DNA from: Musa acuminata AAA Group
Lineage: Eukaryota; Streptophyta; Magnoliopsida; Zingiberales; Musaceae
DNA length: 64,000 nucleotides
Reading direction: 5' to 3'
Assembly: GCF_036884655.1 (NCBI RefSeq)
Contig: NC_088345.1
Coordinates: 20,295,001 to 20,359,000, forward strand
How positions within the stretch are numbered: the first letter of the stretch is position 1; each line of letters opens with the position of its first letter. Positions 44,476 through 57,035 of the stretch are shown in pieces. The position numbers and the translations under genes were made by a program. Below the pieces are notes generated by a model, which searched no databases, was not told the DNA's origin, and saw only the letters and a list, made by a program, of their open reading frames with translations.

Positions 44476-45436
44476 CTACAAGAAAGGATGATTTTTAGGT
44501 ACCCATTTGCTTTTGGGTGCCTCAAAGATAGATCTACATTGTTTATCATGTTGCATAGAGTTTATCATGGTTCCTTTAGGGACCCAAATTAATTTATTCG
44601 GACTTATCTTCTTGAATGGACAATAATGCGTTTTATGTCCAAGTTTGCAACAAAAGTTGCATTTGTTTTGGTGCCGAACATGTAAGATGGTGCCTTTTAT
44701 GAAGGTGGTTGGATTTTGGTGAGGACTTCTCATAAATCCAATTCCACTTCTTTTGGGAACGTGACCCTTGTTTGCAAGGATCATATTTAATGACTTGCTA
44801 CCAACCTCGAATTTCTTCAAGGTGTCCTTAAGTAGCAAGTTTTCCTTTTGGAGAGTTTCTAGATCATGACATTTTATGCATGAGCTTAAACTATCATGAT
44901 ATTCAGCTTTTAACTTATCGAAATTACAAATAAGACTATCATGCTCCTTTTTTAGCAATTTGTATTTTCTACTAATTGTCTTACATTCATCAAATAATTC
45001 ATGGAAAGCATTTAATAACTCATGATAAGGTAAATTTGCATCAATTAAGTCCGTTACCTCTTCTCCGATGGCCATTAGGGCGTAATGAGCAACTTGCTCG
45101 GTGTTGGACTCCTCTTCTTCGGATGCGCTCGAATTATCCCATGTTGCTTTGAGCGCCTTCTTATTTGGTGTTCTCTTTTTGATTTGAGGACAATCACTCT
45201 TGTAGTGTCCTGGTTTTTTGCACTCATAGCAAATGACTTGGTCCTTTTGGGGTTAAGTTTATTTTTTATGTCATTCTTAAACTTGTTTCTTTTAATGAAT
45301 TTTTTAAATTTTCTTGTTAGAAGTGCTAAGTCATCGTCACAGTCCTCATCACTTGAGTTTTCTCTCAAGTGGTCTTCTGAAGTCCTAAGTGCCATATCCT
45401 TCCTGTTCTTTGGAAGGATATCTTCTTGCTCCAAAT
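44476..45436 (-). pseudogene. gag: Sirevirus gag, C-terminal half (element V)
   Basis: The frames 45434-45075 and 45075-44476 together cover the acidic region (DALLTRKFKKFIKRNKF-like), the Lys-rich linker, a coiled central part and the second zinc knuckle CNFCCKLGHKTHYC. The first knuckle is read in a shifted frame and is lost. The frame ends NHPFL and TAG at 44476-44478, followed in frame by K..SQARSKRWYLDSG of the protease. The N-terminal 200 or so codons are absent because the sequence joins LTR text at 45437. Confidence 0.85.
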
Positions 45437-46602
45437 TTAGGCTAAGGGTATTTATAGGCCCTAAGAGGATTCAAATTTAGGCTCCAAATTTTGAATTCTC
45501 ATGGGTTCCCGATGTTGGCGGTGCCACCACCTATCAGTGTCTGACACTGATAGTGTACTAGTGGTGCCACTGCCCAGTCCGGTGGTACCACTGCCCAATC
45601 CTCAGGTTCTAGGCAGTGCCATCGCTCAGTCTGGCGGTTCCACCACCTAGTCCGACGGTACCACTGCCCAATCCTCAGGTTCTGGGCAGTGCCATCGCTC
45701 AGTCTGGCGGTTCCACCGCCCAATCCTATGAGTCACTAGATGGGCTTCAAATCTGGCCCAAACTAGGTAATATCGGGCCTAGTTGGCTCTTAACCAAGAT
45801 ATAGGATTATCCCTTAATCCTAACCCTAATTACATGCAAACTACGTAACTGAAAACATAGTCCTTAGCAAGTTTTCAACTGGCAAACGTCGAGTCTCCTT
45901 CCAGTGAGCTTTCCGACAATCTTCTGGCGGACTTCCGATACACCCTCGGATTTCTTCCGACGGACTTCCAGTAGGCTCCCGATCTTGTGGCGAGTTCAGC
46001 GAGCAGCTGAGCCTTCTCGGTGATCTCCGTGAACCTCGGACGATCTCTTCGGCGGACTTCCGAAAACTCCAACAAGTCCCCGATTTCTTCTCGGTTGGTT
46101 CCGGTAGCATCTCCGACGAATCTTCGGACTCTCGAACACCCATTGAACTTGACTCCAGTAGACTTGCTTTATGTCTTCAAGCTATCGTAGTTAATCCTGC
46201 ACATGTAAAATAAATGTTTGATCTAGACAATTACTCATACGCAATTAATCAAGTTGTCCGGCATGTTATTGGTCCCTCGATGCTTCGTCTGATTCTTCGG
46301 CGCATCGTCCTCTCTTGTGGTCTATTGCCCAATTGGCCAGTTGACTTCTCAACTCCAATATCCTTGGCACAATACCCGCTCTTCTTGGCCCGATGCCCAA
46401 ATCCATAGCCCAAAGCCTTATGTCGATATGTAGACTGATCCACCGGCCCGACGTCTAATCTTCTGATATGTTTCTCCGGGACAATATGATTTTCCTGCTT
46501 TAATTGTCTCATCCTGATTGAAGCATCCTGCGTCACTTAAAACACAGATTAAATCATAAACATATATCAAGTGGTTTCATCATCAAAATACTAGATTCAA
46601 CA
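45437..46602 (-). mobile_element. 3' LTR of Sirevirus X, left side missing
   Basis: Starts abruptly in LTR text just below the TATA region (tatttata at 45449-45456) and runs to CTAGATTCAACA at 46602. The transcribed U5 side is missing. U3 motifs (GGCGGTGCCACC, GGTGGTACCACTGCC) lie at 45515-45725. A polypurine tract follows. Confidence 0.85.
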
Positions 46603-48636
46603 ATCTCCCCCTTTTTAATGATGATAACCACTTGATGACGGAGTTAACCTTAACTCCCGGAGTTTAAACAAACTCCCCCTATCAATATGCCATATTGATA
46701 GAACCTTGAATTCAAGCCAAATTCAAGTCATTGAAAATATTCATCATGAATATTTACAACACGTCATCATGCATAACATAATCATACTTCTCCCCGTTTG
46801 TCATCAACAAAAAGGAGAAGTGTCACTTTCTCTGTGTTTGAGATATAAAGTTCAATACATTCCATGAAAAAAAAATTTAGTGTTAAATTTTATCATCATG
46901 CAATCGAGCAATTAAGGATGTGCAAGTTTAGCATGTTTGCTTTTCTTGAGATAGCAACCGTTTGCTTCTCTTTAGACTACAAGCTAGCAATTTTTATGAT
47001 ATGCAAGTTTTGCTACATGCAAGCTAGAAAAAAAATTCGAAAGCAAATGCAAGATAGCTTTTTGTGTAAGCTCATGATTCTTGCTTCCTATTGCAATGTG
47101 CAAGTTGCAAGTTTAAAGATACCACAAATTTAAAGATGTGCATGTTTAAAGATACCACAAATTTAAAGATGTGCAAGTTGGCATATTTGCTTTTCTTTGC
47201 GATGTGCAAGATAGCATTTCTTTGTAATGTTCAAGATAGCAAGTTCTACATCATGCTAGCTAGCAAATTAGAGATGTTCAAGATAGCAACTCTTGCTTCT
47301 TGAAATATGCAAGTTGCAAGCTAGCAAATTTTTGTTTCCTTTGCAATGTTTGAGCTAGCAGTTTTGCTTCCGTTGCAAAGTGCAAGTTAGCATGTTTTGC
47401 ATCTTAAGATATGCAAGATTGCACTTTTGGTATACAAATTTATAGTATACAAGCTATCAACTTTTACACATAAAAAGTTAGCAAAATTTTACATCTTTTG
47501 AGATGTGCAAGATGGACTATTTTGCCTCTTTTTGAAATGTGTAACTTGGCAACCATTGCTTCTCTTGAGATTTGAAAGAAAGGACTTCTTGCTTCCTTTT
47601 TGAGATTAGCAAGCTAGCAAGTTTGCCTCTTTTCGAATTGTGCAAGCTAGTAAATTTGTTATCTACCAAGTTTTGCTCCCCCTTTATCATTGTCAAAAAG
47701 AAGGGAAGACCCTTTACATCAATTATGACAAAGGTAAGTATCAATCTTATTAATGCATTATTATATTTTCAAATTAACATATGCACCTTTTCAAAAACCT
47801 TATATTTCATTCATGCACGATATTGAATAAATCAATTAACATTATGAGCATATCATACATGATACTAAAATTTTTAACTATTTATCAATATTTTGATCAT
47901 GATACCAAACATTCATCATTTAGAGCATTCATGACACAAAGCATTAAATCAACATACATCATTTTAGCAACAACTCATAGCATTTTAAATCATGATTTAC
48001 ATCATATGCAATACATCACATCATAATTAGAAAGCACAAGTATTGTATGCATCATTGCAAATCATAAATGTTTCATGATGGTATTAATTTGTCAAATTGC
48101 ATCCTACCATGCATGACTATAACTTCTTTCATTTTATCATTGTAAACAAGAAAGAATAAAGAAAGAACAAAATAGTATAAAATATTTCAATTATTTCAAG
48201 TCATACAAGCCATAAATCCAATGGCATCATGTCATGAAAGATAAGACCTCTTGAATTACAAAAGACATGATTCATTTTATCAAATCTCTTCTTTTTATAA
48301 ATAACAAAAATTGTAGGTGTACAAAGAAGAGATTGTGATTTAAAAAAGAATCTTAAGTAGTAAATCCAAGAAATCAATATCATAATTTGAATACAAACTC
48401 ATTCAAATTCAAATCGTCAAATTCATCAAAATCTCAACGTTACTTTCAAGAGATTTAAAATGGTATACATAGATTTATCATAATAATCATCAAGATCAAT
48501 AAGATAGAGAAAAGTAATTTTTCAAGGAAAAAATTATTTTCCTCTTTTTAGTTGTTTCAATTCATATGATTTTATTTCATGTATGCCAAATAAAAATATG
48601 TATCATGTTTAAAACCGAAAGTGTGAGATTTATTAC
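46603..48636 (-). other. Sirevirus X polypurine tract and 3' spacer with degenerate repeats
   Basis: ATCTCCCCCTTTTTAATG is the reverse complement of the polypurine tract. A second C-rich tract is near 46793. From about 46890 to 47650 the text is a worn array of GATGTGCAAGTTAGCAAGTTTTGCTTC-like units. The rest is AT-rich. The ORFs here (46864-48026) are not credible genes. X's pol should lie further right but is cut off at 48636 by the LTR of Y. Confidence 0.7.
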
Positions 48637-50953
48637 TGTTGAATCTCGTATTTTGATGATGAAACTACTTGATATATGTTTATGATTTAATCTGCGTCTT
48701 GAGTGATGCAGGGTGCTTCGATCAGGATGAGACAAATAAAGCAAGAACATCATGTTGTGCCGGAGGAACATGTCAGAAGATTGGACGTCGGGCCGGTGGA
48801 TCGGTTGACGTATCGACAGAAGGCTTCGGGCCGTGGACTCGGGCATCGGGCCAAGAAGAGCGGGTATTGTGCCAAGGATATCGGAGTTGCGGAGTCAACT
48901 GGCCGATTGGGCAATAGGCTGCAGGAAAGGACGATGCGCCGAAGAATCGGACGAAGCATCGAGGGACCAATGACATGCCGGACAACTTGGTTAATTGCTT
49001 AGGATTAATTGTCTCGATCGAAGTTTTTGTTTTGAGTGTGCAGGATTAACTACAATGAAAGTTAGACAAGCAGTAGGAGTTACGCCGGAGTCAAGTTTAT
49101 GATCACGTTGGGAGTTCGAGAGTTCGACGGAAGTTCGGACGGTCGTCGGAGGTTCTGCGAGAACAGATCCGAGAAGTCCAGAAACTTGCCAAGCGAAGCT
49201 CGTCGGAACTCGCCAAGTGGATCGTCGCAAAGTCCAGGAGTTTGTCGGAAGTCCGCAGGAGCATCACCGAGGGTTCATCGGAGGATCGACGGAAGTTCGC
49301 CGGAAACTCGCCGGAAGAAGCGATTGACGCACCGAAGCAAAGCTGCAGAAATTGTCTTAGATCTAATCGTAGTTAGCATGTTGATTAAGTTGGAAAATGG
49401 GAGGTGATCCCATTAGCTTAATCTTGGGGCAATTGGGCCCTTGAAAGACTGAAATTGGGCCGAATGGAGCTAACTATTCGGACCCTGATTGCACTAGGAG
49501 GTGCAACCGCCTAGGCCAGGAGGTGGCACCGCCTAAGCTCAGTCTTCGAGCTAGACTGGGCGGTGCAACCTCCCTGACAGAGAGGTGGCACCGCTCGAGC
49601 TCGGTCTTCGAGCTCTAGCAGAGAGGTGCAACCGCCTCAGTCAAGAGGTGGCACCGCCTGGAGCTCAGTCTCCGAGCTAGACTCAGGCGGTGCAACCGCC
49701 CCTGACACAGAGGTGCAACCGCCTGGGCTCAGTCTTCGAGCTCTGTCAGGAGGTGCAACCTCTCCAGTCAGGAGGTGTAACCGCCTGATCCCGGAATTCC
49801 GGGATTTGATCGTTTTGAGCTCCAAATTTGAATTGGGTTGGGGCCTATAAATACCCCACCCATTCAGCACTGAAAAGATATAGACCTACACCGAATTCTT
49901 GATCTTTTCTGTGATTCTAAGAGCTCAAATTTGTGTAAAGTCCGAAAGTTCTCCTCTTTCTGTTCTTCAAGTTTTGAGTTGTAAAGAGAGGAGAGAAAGG
50001 TCCTGTAAGGGTTGTCTCCTGAGCCCATCAAAAGGAGTGAATCTGTAAAAGGGTAGTTGGCCTTCGCCTATTGAAGGAAGGCCACTAGTTGACGTCGGTG
50101 ACCTCGTCGGTGGAGGAAGCCAAAAGTGGAGTAGGTCAAGACTGACCGAACCACTCTAAATCTCTGGTTTGCGTTTATTTTGAGCACTTTATCATTACTG
50201 CAAACCTCCTACATAGCTACTGCTCTTTGCGCCTTTACGAACAAGTTTCTAAGTGCTGATCTTTCCGAATCTGCATTCAGACGTAAATCGGTGTTTTCAT
50301 ACATTACAGTTTACGTTTACGTTTTGATTCTGCAAAACTGTCTTCTGCGCTTTTACGAACAAGTTTCTAAGTGTTGATCTTTACGAATCTGTATTCAGAC
50401 GTAAATTGGTGTTTTCATACATTACAGTTAATGTTTACGTTTTGATTCTGCAAAACTGTCTTCTACGCTTTTACGAACGAAGTTTCTAAGTTCAATCCCT
50501 TTAAAACTGCGTTTAGACGTAAACTGTGCAAACTGTGTTTAGACGCAAACTGCGTTTAGACGTAAAACTACGTTTAGACGTAAAACTGTGTTTAGATGTA
50601 AAACTGCGTTTAGACGCAAACTGCACTGCGCTTAGACCCAATCTGATCTTAGACGCAAACTGCGCTTAGATGCAAACTGCGCTTAGACGTAAACTGCGCT
50701 TAGACGTAAACTGCGCTTAGACGCAATCTGCATTTAGACGCAAACTGCATTTAGACGCAAACTGCGTAAACTGCGCTTAGACGCAAACTGTGTTTAGACG
50801 TAAATTGCACTTAATCATAAGTATTCTTAGAATCGGCTTTTGCATCAAAATAGTTTTTATCAAACGAACGCAGCTTTCGTTTTTAATCGCTGAAAGATTT
50901 CCGCTGCACTAATTCACCCCCCCCCCCCCCTCTTAGTGCTCTCGATCCTAACA
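48637..50953 (+). mobile_element. 5' LTR of Sirevirus Y
   Basis: TGTTGAATCTCG to CTCTCGATCCTAACA, 2317 bp. A U3 array (49495-49790) lies above a TATA box at 49846-49853 (TATAAATA within GGGGCCTATAAATACCCC). A TTTAGACG array spans about 50505-50810. A run of thirteen C's lies at about 50917-50930. The left flank is attac (48632-48636), in the spacer of X. Confidence 0.92.
49846..49853 (+). promoter_or_regulatory. TATA box of Sirevirus Y LTR
   Basis: TATAAATA sits inside the palindrome-like GGGGCCTATAAATACCCC, identical in W (58742-58749) and in the solo LTR at 16354. Transcription should start about 25-35 bp downstream, which defines the start of R. Confidence 0.75.
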
Positions 50954-50955
50954 AT

Positions 50956-50967
50956 TGGTATCATAGC
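50956..50967 (+). other. Primer-binding site of Sirevirus Y
   Basis: TGGTATCATAGC, 2 bp after the LTR end. One base differs from the TGGTATCAGAGC of S, R and W. Confidence 0.85.
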
Positions 50968-51003
50968 GGGGTATTTCTCATTTCGGATTTACACCCGAGA
51001 GAA

Positions 51004-51886
51004 ATGGCTCTTCAAGAGGGCTTTTCGATCTTTCGTCCACCGTTCTTTAACGGATTGGACTATACTTATTGGAAAACTCGAATGAGAGTTTTCTTGATTT
51101 CTCTAAATCTTGATTTATGGAATATCGTTGAAAACAATTTTCAACTTCCCTCTAAACCGACGAACGAATGGTCGGATTTGGAGAAGAAGTATTTCTCTTT
51201 AAACGCAAAGGCTATGAATGCCTTATTTTACGCTTTGGACAAAAATGAGTTCAATCGGATTTCTACGTGCGAAACAGCTTTTGACATTTGGCGAACACTT
51301 GAAATCACGCACGAGGGAACTAGTAGTGTCAAAGACTCGAAAGTTAACTTTTTATTGCATGATTTCGAGCTTTTTCGAATGCAACCAAGTGAGACTATAG
51401 GCGACATGTACACCCGTTTCACGGATGTCGTCAATAGTTTAAGAGCTCTTGGAAAATATTTTTCGGACTTTGAACTCGTAAACAAGATTTTGCGTTCTCT
51501 TTCTAACAAGTGGGATTCAAAAGTAACTGCAATATAAGAAGCTAAAAACCTAAACAACTTACCACTTGAAGAACTAATTGGTTCATTGATGACATATGAA
51601 ATGGTGCACAATGCACATGATGAACATGTTGAACACAAGCACCTTCCAAAGAACAGGAAGGATTTGGAACTCTGGACAAATGAATGCCACTTGAGCGATG
51701 ACTCAAGTGATGAGGACAATGATGAACAAAACAACCTTCCAAAGAACAGGAAGGATTTGGGACATAGAACATTTGAAGACCACTCGAGCATAAGCTCAAG
51801 TGATGGTGAACTTAAACTACAAATGAAACGAAAATTAAAAAGCAAAAAGAATCAAACTACTTGCTTTAAACGCAAGAAGAAGAACA
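51004..51886 (+). pseudogene. gag: Sirevirus gag, N-terminal part (element Y)
   Basis: ATG at 51004 starts MALQEGFSIFRPPFFNG, then DYTYWKTRMRVFL and the conserved capsid region to KVTAI. A TAA at 51535-51537 replaces the CAA/CAG of IQEAKN; beyond it the same frame remains open to 51886 (LPLEELIGSLMTYEM, DDSSDEDNDE). LPKNRKDL occurs twice (about 51643 and 51733), a small internal duplication of about 90 bp. The gene is cut at KKKNM by the LTR of Z. Only one stop interrupts 294 codons, so Y is fairly young. Confidence 0.88.
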
Positions 51887-53074
51887 TGTTAGGATCGGAG
51901 CGGCACTAAGAGGGGGGGGTGAATTAGTGCAGCGGATTAAAACTTCGGTTTTCTAAAATCTTTCGTACGATAAAAATAATGTTTCGTATGAAATCATCTT
52001 AATTGCGTTGAAAGCGTACGTAATAAGATGAGGGCAGTGAACTTAGCAAAGTAAAGGTTTGCAGAAAGATAAATGCAGTAATGAAATGCAAACCAGAGAT
52101 CACGCCGATTTTAGAGTGGTTCGGTCAAATGACCTACTCCACTTGCGAGGCCCCTCTTCGATGAGGCTCCCACCTTCCACTAGCAACTCTCTTGAAATGG
52201 AAGGGCAAATAACCCTCTTACAACTCTTTACAAGCGGTTCACTCTCTTACAGATTTTCGAGAAGGAATGAGGTGAACACTAGCAAATTGAAAACTAGACT
52301 TTCTAAGACCTTTTCTAAGAGCTTTCTCTCAATCAATTGCTGCTCAAAAGTTGTAATCTCAGCTGAGATTTGAGGGTTATTTATAGGCCTCAAGAGGATT
52401 CAAATTTGGGCTCCAAAATTTGAATTCTCTTTGGGTTCCCGATGCTGGTGGTGCCACCGCCTGTAACTATCAAACGTTGACAGTGCTGGGCGGTGCCACC
52501 ACCCAGCCCAGGCGGTGCTACTGCCTACAGTGTTTTCAGCCCAACTACAGTGTTTTCAGCCCACTAGTTGGGCTTCAATCTTGCCCTAAACTAGTCCGAA
52601 CTTGGGCCCAATTGGCCCCTAACCAGGATATAGGATTATCTCTTAATCCTAATCCTAATTACAAGTGAACTACATAACAAAAAAACATATCCTAAGCAAG
52701 CTATCAACCGCGAACGTCGAGTCTTGTTCCGGCGAGCTTTCCGACGAACTTTCTTCCGACGGACTCCCATCAAGCTCCCGAACTTGTGATGACTTTAATG
52801 AGTAGCCGAGCCTTCTCGGTGATCTCCGTGAACCTCCGACGATCTCTTCGGTGAACTTCCGAAAATTCCGACAGGTTCCCGATTTCTTCTTGGTTGGTTC
52901 TGGCAACATCTCCGACGATTCTTCGGACTCTTAAACGTCCATCAAACTTGACTCCGGTATTCTTGCTTTGTGTTTTCTGGTTATCGTAGTTAATCCTGCA
53001 TACTTAACTCAATAATATGGATTAGATCAAATAACCCATCAATTGATTTTATCATCAAAATCCGAGATTCAACA
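51887..53074 (-). mobile_element. 3' LTR of Sirevirus Z
   Basis: TGTTAGGATCGGAGCGG to CCGAGATTCAACA, 1188 bp, the shortest Sirevirus LTR here. It has a TATA box (tatttata, 52378-52385) and only a few U3 motifs (52447-52530), and it lacks the TTTAGACG array. Close to the LTR of R, it represents a compact subfamily. Confidence 0.92.
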
Positions 53075-54074
53075 ATCTCCCCCTTTTTGATGATGACAAT
53101 CAATTGATGACGGAGTTAAACATAACTCCCCATATCTATATGCCATATTATGAGAAGATAAAGCACTTGAATTCCATCCCATTGAATTCAAGCATAAACC
53201 GATAAGTTCTAACCGTAGAACTTATCGTTGTTCTCATTAAGTATAATGTAAATGCGAAACTTCGATGAAAATCTTTTTCAAGTCGAAAGATAAGAGACAA
53301 ATTTTACTATGACAAAAGATTTTCAACATGAATTTCATGATTATACATTTTAGACATGCATTCAATATGATCAATCAATCTTACGATATTTTCAAGGATT
53401 TTGCAAGGCATATAAGACAATCATCGATCGATTACTTTTCTCAAAGATTTTGCAATTCATATTTTGTCATGCTATTAAGAATGATATAAGTCATCACTTT
53501 TCTCCCCCTTTGTCATCAACAAAAAGGGAAATGAGACTTGAAGCACATATTTTGTCATACAATGATTTTATCATTGAAAATTATGTATGCAAAAAAACTA
53601 TTTACGTAGAGTTCATTTTAGAGGAAAATTCAGCATCCATTCATATTATCTAGTCTCTTCTTTCTATAAATAACAGAAATTGTAGATGTACAAGAGAGAG
53701 ATTGGGATAAAAATTCAAGTAGTAATTTCACGAAGTCAAGATCATAATTCGAATACAAACTCATTCAAATCGTTAAATTCATTAAAATCTCAAATTCAAG
53801 TCATGAATGCCAATACTTTCATATTTGTAAGTATCAATTCATGAATGCCAAAAGATATTATTTGTGATTCCAATTTTGCAAGATCAAAATTATGATTTAG
53901 ATGAAACTTATTTAAATCAAATCAGTAACTTGAAATTCATAATCAAGTCATCAAAGTCGATTTCGAGATTTCACAACATGTCATATGGAATTTGAAGGAG
54001 AATGATTAGATTCACCGAGAGATGGAAAGAAGATGAAAAACTTTACGGAAAATCCAATCAAACAAGTTTATTGT
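53075..54074 (-). other. Sirevirus Z polypurine tract and 3' spacer
   Basis: ATCTCCCCCTTTTTGATG is the reverse complement of the polypurine tract, followed by about 1 kb of AT-rich sequence without the ~34-bp array seen in U and X. A second C-rich tract (ctccccctttgtc) lies near 53503. No envelope-like ORF is seen. Confidence 0.75.
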
Positions 54075-57035
54075 TTAAGGACAATTTAACATACCTAATT
54101 CCCTTCTAATGAATTCAAATTGGTCTTCATTCAAGGCTTTTGTGAATATATCTGCTAATTGATGCTTTGTGTCAATGAATTCTAGAACAACATTATTGTT
54201 AAGGACATGATCGCGTATGAAATGATGCCTAACGTCAATGTGCTTAGTTCTAGAATGCTGAATCGGATTTTTAGTAAGACATATGGCACTAGTATTATCA
54301 CATTTTATGGGAATATTTTAAAAGTGAATTCCATAGTCTTTTAATGTGTTTTTCATCCAAACAACTTGTGCACAGCATGCACTTGCAGCAATATATTCGG
54401 CTTCTGCCGTAGATAGTGCAACTGAATTTTGTTTCTTGGAAGTCCAAGAAACAAGTGCATGTCCTAAAAATTGGCATGTTCCGGATGTACTTTTTCTATC
54501 TATCCTGCATCCGCCAAAATCGGCATCCGCATAAGCCATTAAATCAAATTTTTCGGATTTTGGATACCATAAACCTAAATTTGGAGTTTCTTTAAGATAC
54601 CTAAAAATTCTTTTAACACTTTTAAGATGAGATAATTTAGGATTTGATTGAAACCTAGCACAAAGTCCTACACTAAACATAATATCTGGTCTAGTCGCGG
54701 TAAGGTAGAGTAGACTACCTATCATACCCTTATATGTTTTTTGATCGAAATTTTCACTATTTTCATCCATATCTAACTTAGTCGCAGTACTCATAGGGGT
54801 GTTTATTGCTTTTGAATTATCCATGTTAAATCGTTTTAATAATTCTAACGTATATTTAGATTGGTTAAGAAATATACCATCCTTAAGTTGTTTGATTTGT
54901 AATCCTAAAAAGAAAGTTAATTCCCCCATTAAACTCATTTCGAATTCATGACTCATAGATTTGGCAAATGATTCACATAGTGATTCATCCGAAGAGCAAA
55001 AAATAATATCGTCAACATAAATTTGCACAATAAGAAAATTATTTTTAAAATGTTTAATAAATAATGTAGTATCAACCTTGCCTTTGGTAAAATTATTTAA
55101 AATAAGAAAGGAACTAAGCCTTTCATACCAAGCTCTAGGAGCTTGTTTCAAGCCATAGAGAGCCTTAGTCAATTTGAATACATGATTAGGAAAAAGAGTA
55201 TTTTCAAATCCGGGAGGTTGTTCGACATATACTTCTTCGGAAATAAAACCATTCAAGAAGGCACTTTTGACATCCATTTGAAATAGTTTAAAATTATAAC
55301 TACTAGCATAGGCAAGGAGCATCCTTATGGCTTCTAATCGAGCCACGGGAGCGAAGGTTTCTTCGTAATCGATACCTTCTTCTTGGTTAAAACCTTTGGC
55401 CACTAATCTAGCCTTGTTTCTAACCACGATACCATTTTCATCTTGCTTGTTTCTAAAGACCCATTTAGTACCAATGACTAAATAGTCACTAGGTCTAGGA
55501 ACAAGCTCCCATACCTTATTCCTCTCAAATTGATTCAATTCCTTTTGCATTGCAATAACCCAAAAATCATCTTTTATGGCCTCATCAATGCATTTAGGTT
55601 CGATTTGAGAAAGGAAGGCGGCATTAGCACAAAAATTCTTGAAAGAGGAACGAGTTTGAACCCCTTTAGATGTATCCCCTATAATTAGCTCCTTTGGATG
55701 AGCATCTATATACTTCCATTCCTTAGGTAAGGAAATTTCGGAAGAAGGTGCATCCAAGTTGCTATTTTGAGGAGGGGGTTCATTCAAATTCAAATTATCA
55801 AAACCAAGATCATCATCAAAATCATTTTTCTTTAAATTTGAAACTTCATTAAAAACTACATGAATAGACTCTTCAATTACTAAAGTTCTTTTATTAAAAA
55901 CCCGAAAAGCTTTAGAAATAGAAGAGTAACCAAGAAAGATGCCTTCATCGGATTTAGCATCAAATTTTCCTAAGGCATCCCTTTCATTTAAAATAAAGCA
56001 TTTACAACCGAAAACTTTAAAATAGAAAATATTTGATTTTTTGTTATTCCATAATTCATAGGGAGTTTTTGACAAGGAAGGTCTTATTAGGACTCTATTC
56101 ATGATGAAGCAAGCCGTATTTACGGCTTCGGCCCAAAAATACTTAGATAAACTATGTTCATTTAACATAGTTCTTGCCATTTCTTGTAGGTTTCTATTTT
56201 TTCTTTCAACTACTCCATTTTGTTGGGGATTTCTCGGAGTGGAGAAGTTATGATTGTATCCATTAACTTCACAAAAATTTTGAAAGTCATGGTTTTGAAA
56301 TTCGCCACCATGATCACTTCGTATTGATGAAATCATGAAACCTTTTTCGTTTTGAGTGAGTTTACAAAATTTAGAGAAATACTTAAAACAATCACTTTTG
56401 TGAGTTAAGAAATAGGTCCAAGTGTATCTAGAGTAGTCATCCATAATCACAAAAGTATATTTGCTTCCACCTAGACTTGTTGTATTAATTGGTCCAAATA
56501 AGTCCAAATGGATCAATTGTAACGGTCTAGTGGTGCTAATTTGATTTTTTGGTTTGAAGCTTTTTTTTATTTGTTTCCCTAGTTGACATGCATCATATAC
56601 CTTATCCTTAATAAACTTCATATTAGGAATCCCTCGTACTAGTTCTTGAGATGAGATTTTAGATATTGTTTTCATGCTTGCATGGCCTAATCTCCTATGC
56701 CAAAGCCAAGCATCATCATTTATGGCGGAGAAACACATTTCATTACTTAGTTCATCAAGATTGATGGTGTAGACATTATTTTGTTTTAAAGCAATCATAG
56801 TCATGTTATGATTTGGTTTTTCAATAATGCACATATTTGATTCAAATCTAACGATATAACCTTTATCGCATAATTGACTAATGCTCAATAGATTATGTTT
56901 TAATCCATCAACTAGTAACACATCATCAATGGAAAAACTTGATTTGTTACCTATGGTTCCCTTGCCAATGATTTTGCCTTTGTTGTTGTCTCCGAAGGTG
57001 ACATAGCCTTCGTCCATGCTAGTGAGCTTGGTGAA
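54075..57035 (-). pseudogene. pol: Sirevirus pol, nearly intact (element Z)
   Basis: The main frame (57017-54318, 899 codons) runs without a stop. It covers integrase (zinc region near WHRRLGH..MK; core [36 protein letters not shown]), the connecting region ([15 protein letters not shown]), RT ([32 protein letters not shown], catalytic YVDD at 55009-55020) and RNase H ([35 protein letters not shown]). A stop at 54318-54320 interrupts RNase H near its end, and the same product is recognisable on to a natural stop at 54075-54077. A TAA near 57020, from CAA in DPSQF, separates it from the protease. With only two lesions it is the likeliest recent source of Pol here, though not functional as written. 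Confidence 0.9.

Larger units (their letters stand above)
38597..45436 (-). mobile_element. Sirevirus V (Ty1/copia), minus strand, missing 5' end
   Basis: From left to right: 3' LTR (38597-40356), polypurine tract and spacer, pol, and the C-terminal part of gag. The gag breaks off at 45436, where a partial LTR of X begins in the same orientation. The N-terminal half of gag, the leader and the 5' LTR are missing. Confidence 0.8.

Noticed and set aside
46864..48026. Small ORFs in the spacer of X as a possible envelope-like gene
   Set aside because: Short, overlapping and rich in Phe/Ile/Lys from AT-rich repeats. No run resembles a signal peptide plus coiled coil and membrane anchor.
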